Origin: Gemmatimonadota bacterium
Lineage (GTDB): Bacteria; Gemmatimonadota; Gemmatimonadetes; Palauibacterales; KS3-K002
Direction: 5' to 3'
Assembly: GCA_020350785.1 (NCBI GenBank)
Contig: CP070722.1
Span: 3,863,802 to 3,922,431 of the forward strand
Length of the DNA: 58,630 nucleotides
In this document: positions 44,356-54,812 of the stretch, one piece after another
How positions within the stretch are numbered: the stretch's first letter is position 1
How the letters are laid out: the number at the start of each line of letters is the position of its first letter
Notes under the pieces: generated by a model
The model's database searches: none
The model's input: only the letters and a program-made list of their open reading frames with translations
What the model was told of the DNA's origin: nothing
Program-made: the position numbers and the translations under genes

Positions 44356-45471
44356 ATGCGCGATAGCGGTCGCCCAAGTACAGGGGCTCGCGAAACCGCG
44401 GCCCGCAGCCACATCGGGCCGCGCGCCGTCACCCTCGGCGAGGCGTTGCGCCCTTTCCGACAGCGCTTCATGTGGGCCGGCGTGTATTTCCTAATCGTGT
44501 TCCTGATCGGCACAGTGGGCTACCACTTCATTGAGGAATGGGGTTGGCCCGAGGCCCTTTATATGTCGGTGACTACGGTGACATCGGTCGGCTTCATGGA
44601 GGTCTATCCGCTCTCACCCGAAGGCCGTTACTTCACGATGGGCCTCATCATTCTGGGTATAACCGGCCTCGGCATCTGGTGGGCGCTGACCACCGCGCTG
44701 ATCGTCGAATTGGACCTGGGTGGTGTACTGCGGAGGCGTCGTACGATGAGGGAAATCGACAAGCTGATTGACCATTACCTCGTCTGCGGAGTTGGGCGAA
44801 TGGGCCGCGTCGTCGTCGGCGAGCTGGCCGAGGCCGGTTTCCCCTTCGTCGTAGTCGAGAGCAACCCGGCGCGTATCGCTCTAGTTGAAGAAACCTACCC
44901 CGAGATACTCGTCATCGAGGGGGACGCGACCCGCGAGGGGACGTTGCTGGCCGCCCGTGTTCAGAAGGCCAAGGGCCTGGCGGCCTGTCTGGCCGATGAT
45001 GCCGACAACCTATTGGTCTGCCTGACGGCCCGTCATCTCAACCCGCTGCTGAACACTGTGGCACGTGCTTACAACGAAGAGTCGCTCGAGAAGCTGCGCC
45101 GCGCGGGAGCGGAACACGTGGTCTCGCCTAACGTGACGGGCGGAATTCGCATGGCTTACTCACTGCTCCGGCCTCACGTCGTCAGCTTCCTGGATTGTGT
45201 GATCAGCGATGCGGGCATCGAGCTGCGTCTCGAGCAGGCCACGATCCAGCCCGGCTCACCGCTGATCGGCCAGTCTTTAGCCGAGGCGCGAATACCTCAG
45301 CGCACCGGACTGATCGTCCTCGGCCTGCGGCGCGCCGGACAAGTGGGCTTGCCGATCTACAACCCCGGACCAGAGACACAACTCGAATCTGGTGACGTGA
45401 TGATCGTGCTCGGTCGGTCAGAGCAGGTCGAGGCGCTGCGGCGCTACGCCGGCGGCGAGGTACAGCTCTGA
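44356..45471 (+). CDS. TrkA-domain potassium channel protein
   Basis: 371 residues. Two membrane helices (about 40-58 and 90-108) flank a pore loop reading SVTTVTSVGFMEVYPL, where the usual TVGYG filter is SVGFM, a variant found in a bacterial subgroup. A TrkA-N (RCK) Rossmann domain follows, with YLVCGVGRMGRVVVGEL and VIEGDATREGTLLAA, then a TrkA-C domain at the end (GSPLIGQSLAEARIPQRTGL). The two-helix pore plus ligand-gated RCK layout matches MthK/KtrA-type potassium channels of the inner membrane, gated by nucleotides or Ca2+. Its stop is only 4 bases from the convergent gyrB stop. Confidence 0.9.
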   Translation: MRDSGRPSTGARETAARSHIGPRAVTLGEALRPFRQRFMWAGVYFLIVFLIGTVGYHFIEEWGWPEALYMSVTTVTSVGFMEVYPLSPEGRYFTMGLIILGITGLGIWWALTTALIVELDLGGVLRRRRTMREIDKLIDHYLVCGVGRMGRVVVGELAEAGFPFVVVESNPARIALVEETYPEILVIEGDATREGTLLAARVQKAKGLAACLADDADNLLVCLTARHLNPLLNTVARAYNEESLEKLRRAGAEHVVSPNVTGGIRMAYSLLRPHVVSFLDCVISDAGIELRLEQATIQPGSPLIGQSLAEARIPQRTGLIVLGLRRAGQVGLPIYNPGPETQLESGDVMIVLGRSEQVEALRRYAGGEVQL

Positions 45472-45475
45472 CGGC

Positions 45476-47548
<2,073 letters not shown>

Positions 47549-47884
47549 TCATCTCGCCCCGCCGACGCGCGGTTCGCCCGAGGCGAGCCTGAAGACTATC
47601 CTCTCGAACTTCCCCGTGGCCCGGTCCGCATTCAACCGCGCCAGTATGCGCCGCTCCATCAGCTCCAACTCCATCAGCCAGGCCGACGAGCGGACCTCCA
47701 CAAACAGGGTGCCCCGATTGAAACCCACGGGCGCGGCGACCTCGGCTATTCGCGCACCGACGAGCTCCTCCCACTCGGGGAATACCGATGCTCTGTCAAC
47801 GCCCTCGGCCAAACCCCGCTCGCGCAGCACGCCTTTCAGTAGCTTTCCCAAAGGCTGCAGCGACCCACCTCGAGAATCGCTCAT
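47549..47884 (-). CDS. dciA: DciA/DUF721-type replicative helicase loader
   Basis: 111 residues. The DUF721 pattern is clear: LGKLLKGVLRERGLAEGV, WEELVGARIAEVAAPVGF and TLFVEVRSSAWLMELELMERRILARLN. DciA interacts with DnaB to load it in bacteria lacking DnaC/DnaI. This position between recF and gyrB is typical. Its ATG overlaps the recF stop as ATGA, so translation is coupled. The C-terminal tail IVFRLASGEPRVGG is also family-like. Confidence 0.85.
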   Translation of the reverse strand: MSDSRGGSLQPLGKLLKGVLRERGLAEGVDRASVFPEWEELVGARIAEVAAPVGFNRGTLFVEVRSSAWLMELELMERRILARLNADRATGKFERIVFRLASGEPRVGGAR

Positions 47885-49023
47885 AGCCTGCGCACCCTTC
47901 CATTCACGACTCTATACTTCGGCAGACTATCCCCCATGGCGCCAAACTCGCTGGGCTTCGGCGAAGTGACCAAAACCTGCCCCCACTCCTCCGCTCCCAG
48001 CAGGCCCACCACCCGCTCCGCGCGCGGTGGGTCCAGTTCGGCGAACACGTCATCCAGCATGATGATCGGCCGCCAGCCGCGTGCCGCGCGCAGAGACTCG
48101 GCCTCTACCATCCGCAAAGCCACTGCCGCCGTACGCTGCTGGCCCGCCGAGCCGAAGCTGCGCAGGCCGACGGCGTCCGAGTCATCTCCCAGCCGGAAAT
48201 TCAAGTCATCACGATGGGGCCCGACCAGGGTTACGCCGCGCCGCCGCTCCCGCTCGGATTGGCGCCCAATCTCTTCTCGAAACGCCTGCCGCCACTCATC
48301 GCCGCCGGCCGCCGAGTGCCCTTGCGATTCAGAGGGCGCCGGCACGGAGGGCGAATACTTCAGATCGGTCGGCTGCCCACCCGATATCCTCTGGCAATAA
48401 CGGGCGAAGCTCGCTTGCCGCTCGGCCACCCACCGAGCCCGCGCCCTGCAGATCTCGCTGCCTGTCTCGACCAGGCCGGTGTTCCATGCCGCCAACTCGG
48501 GCAAGCTGGCGCCGTTGCGTAACAAGCCGTTCCGCTGTGCCAGTATCTGCCGGTAGCGCTGAAGGGCCGATAGATAGCCCGGCTCGACCAACGAGAGGAT
48601 GATGTCGAGGAATCGTCGGCGCGCGCCCGGCCCGCCCGCGACGATCTCGACATCACTGGCGGTGAACACGATGGCTCCCACCCGCCCGATACCCTCCGCA
48701 ACCCGGGCGGGTTCATGGCCGTCCAGCGTGACTTTCTTGCATCGGCCATCACGTGAATAGCCCGCCGCCACCTCCACCCTCTCCGCGCCGCCCGCACCCT
48801 CGAGCACGCCCGCCACGCGAAAGTGACCGTCCCCGAACCTGATCAACTGCTCATCGCGCGCCCCGCGAAACGAGCGGAAGATCTCCAGGTAGTAGACAGC
48901 CTCCAGAAGGTTGGTTTTGCCCTGCCCGTTGTCCCCGACAAGGGCTGCTCCCTGCTCCGGAAACTCGACCTTCTCGTCGCGAAAATTCCGGAAATTCTGG
49001 AGGCTTAGCCGCTGGAGAAACAC
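47881..49023 (-). CDS. recF: DNA replication and repair protein RecF
   Basis: 380 residues beginning at GTG: LQRLSLQNFRNFRDEKVEF. Walker A VGDNGQGKTNLLEA is at 30-43, the ABC-type signature in SFGSAGQQRTAAVAL, and Walker B in PIIMLDDVFAELDPPR. RecF binds gapped DNA and with RecO/RecR loads RecA. There is no ribosome site: a promoter at 49029-49057 puts the transcript start on or next to the GTG, so the mRNA is predicted to be leaderless. First gene of recF - dciA - gyrB; dnaA/dnaN are not adjacent. Confidence 0.93.
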   Translation of the reverse strand: MFLQRLSLQNFRNFRDEKVEFPEQGAALVGDNGQGKTNLLEAVYYLEIFRSFRGARDEQLIRFGDGHFRVAGVLEGAGGAERVEVAAGYSRDGRCKKVTLDGHEPARVAEGIGRVGAIVFTASDVEIVAGGPGARRRFLDIILSLVEPGYLSALQRYRQILAQRNGLLRNGASLPELAAWNTGLVETGSEICRARARWVAERQASFARYCQRISGGQPTDLKYSPSVPAPSESQGHSAAGGDEWRQAFREEIGRQSERERRRGVTLVGPHRDDLNFRLGDDSDAVGLRSFGSAGQQRTAAVALRMVEAESLRAARGWRPIIMLDDVFAELDPPRAERVVGLLGAEEWGQVLVTSPKPSEFGAMGDSLPKYRVVNGRVRRL

Positions 49024-49028
49024 GTGGA

Positions 49029-49057
49029 AATATATTTGTTGTTGCGACCTTTCTCAA
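49029..49057 (-). promoter_or_regulatory. Sigma-70 promoter of recF-dciA-gyrB
   Basis: On the minus strand TTGAGA (49052-49057), a 17-base spacer and TATATT (49029-49034) form a good promoter. The -10 box ends six bases before the recF GTG at 49023, predicting initiation at or within a base or two of the start codon. Confidence 0.6.
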
Positions 49058-49063
49058 GGTCGC
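49044..49063. repeat. 20-bp inverted repeat over the recF promoter -35
   Basis: GCGACCTT-TCTC-AAGGTCGC has perfect 8-bp arms and a 4-base centre. It covers the -35 box of the recF promoter, as an operator would. As a terminator of the upstream lipoprotein gene it is poor, because no T-run follows on that strand. Confidence 0.5.
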
Positions 49064-49150
49064 CTCACCCCCAAGCGCGGCAAATTTTGATGCTTTTTTC
49101 AGCACAACGGGCACCCGCCGCCAACACCCGGCCGGGACCTCGCACCAACC

Positions 49151-49648
49151 TCACGGGCCCCCGCAGGCGTAAGGGAACCGGTCGCACTCGATGGCAATGG
49201 CGTAGATCGGTTCCGAGAGCACTCGCACCCCTAGCGCATCCTCCGCCACACCCCTGATCTCCAAACCAATACCTGTCTCCAGCTGCGGGATGCGCGCCGC
49301 GAAAACGACCACCACGGAATCCATGATCGCCTCGAATTGGCGCCGCCCCAGAGCCAACGTATCCGGCAAGGTGGCGCGGACTACGACGTACTCGACCGCT
49401 TTCACGGCACCGCGAGCCTCGACGACGACTCGCGCGCTCGAATCCGCTGCGATCAAGGCGTCTGGCTCCGGCGATCTCACCGCCACGAAGGTCTCGGCTG
49501 CGACTTCGAGCCCGAACGGCCGCCCGCGCGGGCTCTCGCAGGCAGCCAAGCCGACGCTCAGGAAGAGGACACAGCTGGCAGGCCGCCAATACTCGCGCAC
49601 AACAAACCGGATCGGGCCGAGTATGACAGCGATGCGGGCACTTTCCAA
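49151..49648 (-). CDS. Hypothetical lipoprotein
   Basis: Up to 165 residues. SCVLFLSVGLAAC gives a clean lipobox and lipidated cysteine. The mature domain of ~125 residues is beta-rich with VVEARGAVKAVEYVVVRATL and ends CDRFPYACGGP, with two cysteines that could pair. The start at 49648 is TTG; a GTG at 49600 gives a more normal signal peptide and may be the true one. No family is recognised. It lies upstream of recF on the same strand, 46 bases after the membrane protein gene at 49695. Confidence 0.6.
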   Translation of the reverse strand: MESARIAVILGPIRFVVREYWRPASCVLFLSVGLAACESPRGRPFGLEVAAETFVAVRSPEPDALIAADSSARVVVEARGAVKAVEYVVVRATLPDTLALGRRQFEAIMDSVVVVFAARIPQLETGIGLEIRGVAEDALGVRVLSEPIYAIAIECDRFPYACGGP

Positions 49649-49694
49649 GATTTCGAAGCCTCCGGGGTCGAACGTTGCCAGGTGCTCGCGACCG

Positions 49695-50492
49695 CTACTT
49701 TAGCAGGTCACGCCACGACGTTCGGGCAGGCTCCAGTGAGTCTTCGTGCTCGAGACGATCCAACAGACCGTCGAGCACGAGCTGCATCTTCGCAAGCGCG
49801 CGATGGTAGCCCCGTCGCGCCAGCGCGATCGTGGCCCCAAACAGCGCCGGAGTACCAAGAAGCAGGGTGTCGGGGATGCCGGGCTGGCTGGCGATGAGTC
49901 CTACGGCGGCAATGACAAACGCCGCGCCCCCGGCCATTCCCACGCTCCAGAACCAACCCGCCCGCTGGCTCCCAATATCGCTAGTGATGACCACGCGACT
50001 GGTATCGTCGCTCAGTGGGACCACGCGTAGCTCGACCGCGCGGCCCTTCTTGGCAAGCTCATAGCCGCGCCCGGAGAGGTCGACGGATCGCACGATCGAG
50101 GCCACCAAACCTCGATCCGGCTTCCAGAGCGATACCGAGCGCGTGCGCCTCATCAGCCGAAGGCTTTCGCTCGACTGGAAGTGTGACTCAAGAGCTTTCT
50201 GCACATCCTCTGCCGGCCGCGGGATGTCGCGAGACGCCGTCACCAAACCAGGACCACACAGCCGGGAGGCCAAGCCGCTTTCCGCCAGGAGGCCAGCATC
50301 GGTCCTGACCTCCGCCAGGGCCCGCCGCACGCTCTTCTCCGAAAGCCCGACCTCGCTGGCGATTCGTAATACGTCGGCCTCGCTCAGCTCCGCCACGCCG
50401 GACCCCGATTCCGATTCCAGCTCCGCCGCCCTCCGGATCACCGACTCTAGGTCACGGCGCGTCAGGTAATGCTGCTGATCGCTCTCGCTCAT
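49695..50492 (-). CDS. Membrane protein with N-terminal helical regulatory-like domain
   Basis: 265 residues, ATG with GGGAG upstream. The first ~65 residues (YLTRRDLESVIRRAAELESE, then LSEADVLRIASEVGLSEKSV) form a helical module seen in many uncharacterised proteins of GC-rich bacteria; its look is helix-turn-helix-like but DNA binding is not shown. The middle is beta-rich, and two membrane helices (WFWSVGMAGGAAFVIAAVGL and DTLLLGTPALFGATIALA) are near the C-terminus. Function is unknown. It is ~110 bases downstream of the SPFH-protein gene on the same strand. Confidence 0.6.
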   Translation of the reverse strand: MSESDQQHYLTRRDLESVIRRAAELESESGSGVAELSEADVLRIASEVGLSEKSVRRALAEVRTDAGLLAESGLASRLCGPGLVTASRDIPRPAEDVQKALESHFQSSESLRLMRRTRSVSLWKPDRGLVASIVRSVDLSGRGYELAKKGRAVELRVVPLSDDTSRVVITSDIGSQRAGWFWSVGMAGGAAFVIAAVGLIASQPGIPDTLLLGTPALFGATIALARRGYHRALAKMQLVLDGLLDRLEHEDSLEPARTSWRDLLK

Positions 50493-50602
50493 TCAACTCC
50501 CGCCACGGCCGATCCTTGGCTTCGACAGGTCCGCGCCCACTCTCCCCCGAGGCCATTCGACCCCTTCCCTCCAAGATCCCACGAGCCAGCGACAGCTGGG
50601 CC

Positions 50603-51502
50603 TTACTTTTCTCGGCGCCGCTCGATACTGGCTTCCTCCCTCGTCTCCGCCCGCGGCCGGGCCTGCGGCGACGGCAGCTCCCGGATCGCCTCCTCCTCCA
50701 CCTCCAGACCTTCTTCCCCTTCTTCACCCACATCGCTCAGTCGCTTCCGACCCTCCGTCGCCGCACGCAAGAAAGGTTCGAAGAGATCCATCGGGATGGG
50801 GAAGAGCGTCGTCGAATTGTTCTCCGCCGCGATCTCTGAAACCGTCTGCAGGAAGCGCAGCTGCAAGGCCGCGGGATCCGCGCTCATGATCTGCGCCGCC
50901 TGTACCAGCTTACGGGAGGCCTGGAACTCACCCAGCGCGTTGACAACCTTCGCCCGGCGCTCGCGCTCGGCCTCCGCCTGGCGCGCCATCGCCCGCTTCA
51001 TCTCCTGAGGAAGGTCGATGTCCTTGACTTCGACCGCAGTGACCTCGATGCCCCAGACATCGGTCTGCTCATCGATGATCTCCCGCAGCATGTCATTGTA
51101 CTTCTCGCGTTCGGCCAGCAGATCGTCGAGCTCGGCTTGACCGATCACCGACCGCAACGTCGTCTGCGCGAGCTGCGAAGTAGCGAACAGGTAGTCCTCG
51201 ACCTCCACCACCGCCTTCACCGGAACGTTGACCCGAAAGTAGAGCACCGCGTTCACTTTGACCGACACGTTGTCGCGCGTGATCACGTCCTGAGGTGGTA
51301 TGTCCATCGCGACGATCCGCAGGCTCACCCGCTGCATCCGCTCGACAGCGAAGGGCACGAGAAAGATGAGTCCCGGCCCCCGAGCGCTCCGCAGGCGGCC
51401 CAAGCGAAACACCACGGCCCGCTCGTACTCCCAGAGCACGCGCAGGCTAGTCGCCAGCGCCGTGGCCCCGAATACCGCCAGACCTGCAAGTAGAATCTCC
51501 AA
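50603..51502 (-). CDS. SPFH/band 7 (slipin/stomatin-like) membrane protein
   Basis: 299 residues with a TTG start backed by GGGAGG five bases upstream. One N-terminal membrane helix is followed by the SPFH domain: [68 protein letters not shown] and [17 protein letters not shown] helical [15 protein letters not shown] region precedes an acidic tail. Slipins form cage-like assemblies that organise membrane microdomains and often pair with an NfeD protease; no nfeD gene is adjacent here. Its role may concern membrane quality control, inferred from the family. Confidence 0.93.
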   Translation of the reverse strand: MEILLAGLAVFGATALATSLRVLWEYERAVVFRLGRLRSARGPGLIFLVPFAVERMQRVSLRIVAMDIPPQDVITRDNVSVKVNAVLYFRVNVPVKAVVEVEDYLFATSQLAQTTLRSVIGQAELDDLLAEREKYNDMLREIIDEQTDVWGIEVTAVEVKDIDLPQEMKRAMARQAEAERERRAKVVNALGEFQASRKLVQAAQIMSADPAALQLRFLQTVSEIAAENNSTTLFPIPMDLFEPFLRAATEGRKRLSDVGEEGEEGLEVEEEAIRELPSPQARPRAETREEASIERRREK

Positions 51503-51654
51503 AACAACCTCCCGGCCAAAGCGGCCATCTGCAATGCCGGTGCGCTCCAGCCCCGACCTGAGGGTGCCCGTGAGCGGTTAAGTTAGCCGTTGGCCGGGGG
51601 GCGCGCGAGAAGTCGAAGGGTTCGCAGGAAGCGTTGGTTGGGAGGGCCTGCCAG

Positions 51655-51710
51655 GCAAGAGAAAGCCCCCGGCCGTCGGACCCGCAGACGGGCCCCGACG
51701 GCCGGGGGCT
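51655..51710 (-). terminator. Strong Rho-independent terminator after cytochrome c gene
   Basis: A perfect 16-bp stem (arms 51664-51679 and 51695-51710) with a 15-base loop is followed on the minus strand by TTTCTCTTG. It lies 30 bases past the cytochrome stop and isolates that gene from the SPFH gene beyond. Confidence 0.88.
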
Positions 51711-51739
51711 ATCCGGTAAGAATGCCCGCCAGGTCGACT

Positions 51740-52243
51740 CTACTCGTCTCCGTGGCCCAGCTTGTAGACATAGGCGGACACGGCCTTCACCTGCTCGTCC
51801 GTGATGCCGCTGCCGCCCCTCGCGGGCATCGCCGTTCCGCTGGTGGACTTACCCGAATCCACCCCGTTCATCACGGTCTGGACGATCCCCTCGAACGAAC
51901 CGTCGCTGTGAACCCACTTCCCATCGGTCAGATCGGCACCAAGCCCGGGCATCCCCTTGCCTTCGCCACCATGGCAGACGTAGCAGAGGCCAGCGCCAGT
52001 GTACACTTCCTTGCCCTGGCTGATCATCTCCTCGGTCACTCCGGCGGGCAGCTCCTTGCCCTGCTCCATCTCACCGGTTTCCATGGCGTGGCCTTCGGCC
52101 ATCTCGGTCGATTCCGCCATCGCGGTCGATGCCATCTCGCCGCCGCCGGTCTCCTGCTGAGCCGTCTCGCCGCCAGAGCAGGCGACGAGCGCTACCAACG
52201 CTGCGGCCAATCCCAGTGCTGCTACTCTCTCCTGGCGAATCAT
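51740..52243 (-). CDS. Monoheme cytochrome c lipoprotein
   Basis: 167 residues from the ATG at 52243, selected for GGAGG six bases upstream over a longer open frame. ALVALVAC gives a lipobox with Cys22. Residues ~36-63 form a Met/Glu-rich linker (MASTAMAESTEMAEGHAMET). The heme site is CYVCH (87-91), and the axial methionine is probably Met139 in TAMPARGG. A class I c-type cytochrome tethered in the periplasm, carrying electrons between respiratory complexes; the partner is not visible. A strong terminator follows. Confidence 0.9.
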   Translation of the reverse strand: MIRQERVAALGLAAALVALVACSGGETAQQETGGGEMASTAMAESTEMAEGHAMETGEMEQGKELPAGVTEEMISQGKEVYTGAGLCYVCHGGEGKGMPGLGADLTDGKWVHSDGSFEGIVQTVMNGVDSGKSTSGTAMPARGGSGITDEQVKAVSAYVYKLGHGDE

Positions 52244-52403
52244 CACGTTCCTCCAGATTGTTCTCGAGCGGCGCCACCGGCCAGGCGTTTCTGATCGATT
52301 CAGCCGGCTCCTGGCCGCTCTCCATACCTCTGATCCAGCTCTATCCCTACTAGTTTGAGAGCCTCGGTCGTGGCCGGCATAATACCGGCGGTCCGAGAAC
52401 CCG

Positions 52404-53129
52404 TCAAGCAGATTCGCCCGCCGCTTCTCCGCGCCGGCTCCCACAGCGCGCACAATAGGACCAGGTGGCCTCCAGTTCGGCGCCACAGACCAGACAGCTC
52501 TCGGGCTGCAATCCGCAACCGCAGTGCGGGCAATAGTCGGCGCGGTCCGGAAGTTGGCCTTTGCAACGCGGACAGTCGTCGAAGTGTTCTCGGGATCCTC
52601 GGGCAACGCTCTCGTCAACCGCGGCCGCTCCGCTTTCCACGAGAGCCACCTCGGCCGAATCGACAACCGCCGGCCCCTCCTCTTCCTCTGCTTGTTTATC
52701 TGGGCGCCCCGTCGCACTGTCCACCTGCGTTCCGGCGTTTTCCTCCGGTCGGCGCGCCGCCTCCTGCACCTCCGGCGGCGCGTACCTGGTGTCGCCCGGC
52801 GGCGGGATCTCTCGCGGGTTCAACCGCACGCGCGTTTCCGGAAAAGCGAGATACCGGCGAGTATCGGGCAAGATCTCGGCCAGCCCGGCGCTCAATTCCG
52901 CCTGCATGTCGCGATCGCCTTCGATGTAGTTTCGCTCGCCGGACAAGAGGCGCGTGAGAGCGATTTCGTAGTCGTCGTTCGAGACGAAACCCACGCGGTT
53001 GCGCACACGTCGGTAGGGGATAAGCCGTTCGTGCAGCTCCAGCACCCGAAGAGGTTCTCTGAGAGCAGAGGGCTTCTCGCGCCGCAGTGTCTCCACCATC
53101 GCGAAGTAGAGACGATCTAGGTCATCCAT
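52404..53129 (-). CDS. Zinc-ribbon protein
   Basis: 241 residues from the ATG at 53129. The N-terminal ~110 residues (MDDLDRLYFAMVETLRREKP, LHERLIPYRRVRNRVGF) are helical and basic, unrecognised, and are followed by a Pro/Glu-rich acidic linker. The last ~65 residues hold four CxxC knuckles (CPRC, CPHC, CLVC, CARC), i.e. two zinc ribbons as in double zinc-ribbon proteins. No membrane segment is seen. It may be a scaffold or nucleic-acid/protein-binding protein. It lies 35 bases after the HD-GYP regulator gene on the same strand, and could belong to that signalling operon. Confidence 0.65.
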   Translation of the reverse strand: MDDLDRLYFAMVETLRREKPSALREPLRVLELHERLIPYRRVRNRVGFVSNDDYEIALTRLLSGERNYIEGDRDMQAELSAGLAEILPDTRRYLAFPETRVRLNPREIPPPGDTRYAPPEVQEAARRPEENAGTQVDSATGRPDKQAEEEEGPAVVDSAEVALVESGAAAVDESVARGSREHFDDCPRCKGQLPDRADYCPHCGCGLQPESCLVCGAELEATWSYCARCGSRRGEAAGESA

Positions 53130-53164
53130 GTCAGGGGCCCCCGCACGCCAACGTCGCCAGTCGC

Positions 53165-54223
53165 CTAGCCGCTGCTTGGAAGCTCGGGTATCTCGAGCCC
53201 GCCCTCTTCTAAGGGGAAACCCTTCCGCTGAGCCGAGAGAAAGGCGCGCACGCATTCTTCGTCGAACTGCACCCCGGCTCCACCCTCGATTATTGACAGT
53301 GTCTCGGCCTCGCCAATAGCCGGCCGGTGGGCGCGCCGGCTCCGCATCGCTGCGAACGCGTCGGATATGGCGACGATACGCGCCTCGAGCGAGATCTCAT
53401 CGCCCGCCAGCCCAGCGGGGTAACCCGAACCATCGACGCGCTCGTGATGCTCGCCGGCGATTCCATGCGCCGGTCGCAGATAGGACGTTGTTCTGAGGAT
53501 GGCACCACCAGCGACAGGGTGTTGGTGCACCGCTGCCCACTCCTCAGGGGTCAGCGGGCCCCTCTTATTGATAATGCTCTCGGGAACCGTAAGCATGCCA
53601 ACATCGTGGAGAATCGCCCCCAACCAGAGGCTCGGGCCAAGGTTCTCAGCCAATCCCAACTCCGACGCCGTCGCAAGCGCATAGCGTGCAACGCCAGCCA
53701 GATGCCCCCTGGTGTGCAAATCGCGCGACTCGATAGCCGTCGCCAACGCAGCGATCGCCTGTAGAAAACCGCTATTCCGCTGCTCCGCCTCCCCTGCTTT
53801 GCCCCCGCTCACCGCCATGTACGCCCGATTCGCTAACAGCAAGCGACGGTGCTCCAGCGATCGACGAACACAGTGGCTCAGCTCGGCCATGTTGAAGGGC
53901 TTGAGAAGGTAGTCGTCCGCCTTGTGGCGCAACGCCTCTACGGCGTATCCGATATCGGTATAGGCGGTCATCATGATGACTTGGATGGCGGGGTCGCGAC
54001 CCTTGACTCCTTTCAGTACGTCCAGACCGTCGACATCAGGCATGCGGACGTCAGTTATTACCACGTCAAGCTCTTTGGAACTCACAAGCTCGAGCGCTTC
54101 CTCACCCGAACTGGCGGTCAAGCAGTCGAAGCCTTCGCGCTTCAATTTCCGAGCGAGGGCGCCGGTGATCGCCGGCTCGTCGTCGACGACCAGTATGCGG
54201 GCGTCGCTCTCGCTTTCAGCCAT
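53165..54223 (-). CDS. Response regulator with HD-GYP phosphodiesterase domain
   Basis: 352 residues. The receiver domain (1-125) has the acidic pocket VVDDEP, phospho-acceptor Asp58 in VVITDVRMPD and Lys108 in LLKPFN. The HD-GYP domain (about 165-340) has HTRGHLAGVARYA, ILHDVGM and HHERVDGSGYP, the full set for cyclic-di-GMP hydrolysis. Phosphorylation presumably switches the phosphodiesterase. Its start overlaps the preceding sensor-like gene by eight bases. Output is likely motility, biofilm or envelope control via c-di-GMP. Confidence 0.93.
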   Translation of the reverse strand: MAESESDARILVVDDEPAITGALARKLKREGFDCLTASSGEEALELVSSKELDVVITDVRMPDVDGLDVLKGVKGRDPAIQVIMMTAYTDIGYAVEALRHKADDYLLKPFNMAELSHCVRRSLEHRRLLLANRAYMAVSGGKAGEAEQRNSGFLQAIAALATAIESRDLHTRGHLAGVARYALATASELGLAENLGPSLWLGAILHDVGMLTVPESIINKRGPLTPEEWAAVHQHPVAGGAILRTTSYLRPAHGIAGEHHERVDGSGYPAGLAGDEISLEARIVAISDAFAAMRSRRAHRPAIGEAETLSIIEGGAGVQFDEECVRAFLSAQRKGFPLEEGGLEIPELPSSG

Positions 54224-54812
54224 CGTCTGATACCACCGTGATATCGTGTAGCGCCTGAGTGAGGTCGCGAATCCGAACCGCCATCGCCTCTATCACCTCC
54301 AGAGCTCTTCGCTGTTCGGCCGATAATTGATCGGCTTCCGTCAGCATGAGCTGCGCCTCTGCCATAATGGAAGTCAGCGGGTTGTTCATGTCGTGTCGCA
54401 CGCGACGTATAGCGGCGATCATGGCGTCGGCGTGGTCGGCGCGAACAGGGGCGAAGTTCTCAGCCGTCCTGGCGTGCGCCCGCAAGATTCGCACGACGGC
54501 GTCCGCCAGCAGGCGGCTGTCCGCGCTCCGCGGTACCTGGTTCAGCGCTCCCCGGGCCAACAGTTCCAAATCATGCTCCCGTACCACCACTATCACCGCA
54601 CCGGGATCCCCCATTGCGTCCACGACCGCGGCAACCTCGTCAGCCGGAAGATCGCCGTCCACGACCACCACCGCCGCACCGCTCTGCGCCAGGCGGTCGA
54701 GTGCGGACCGGGTGTCGCCGAACTCCCTGACGGCGCACGTGCCACCCAACCCCGACTTGGCGCTCTGTGCCAGTTCCGAGTCGGCAGTGATCAAGAGGAT
54801 TTCCTCTCTCAC
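54216..54812 (-). CDS. Receiver-like plus HisKA (DHp) protein lacking an ATPase domain
   Basis: 198 residues, GTG start in a GTGA overlap. Residues ~1-110 look like a degenerate receiver (ILLITADSELA, VVVVDGDLP, VIVVVREHD). Residues ~125-190 are a DHp dimerisation helix pair with the phospho-site block RVRHDMNNPLTSIMAEAQLM. The protein stops right after this, with no HATPase domain, so it cannot phosphorylate itself. It could be a phosphotransfer relay or scaffold for the overlapping HD-GYP regulator, with the kinase supplied in trans. The frame is intact at the end, so truncation by frameshift is not evident. Confidence 0.75.
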   Translation of the reverse strand: MREEILLITADSELAQSAKSGLGGTCAVREFGDTRSALDRLAQSGAAVVVVDGDLPADEVAAVVDAMGDPGAVIVVVREHDLELLARGALNQVPRSADSRLLADAVVRILRAHARTAENFAPVRADHADAMIAAIRRVRHDMNNPLTSIMAEAQLMLTEADQLSAEQRRALEVIEAMAVRIRDLTQALHDITVVSDDG

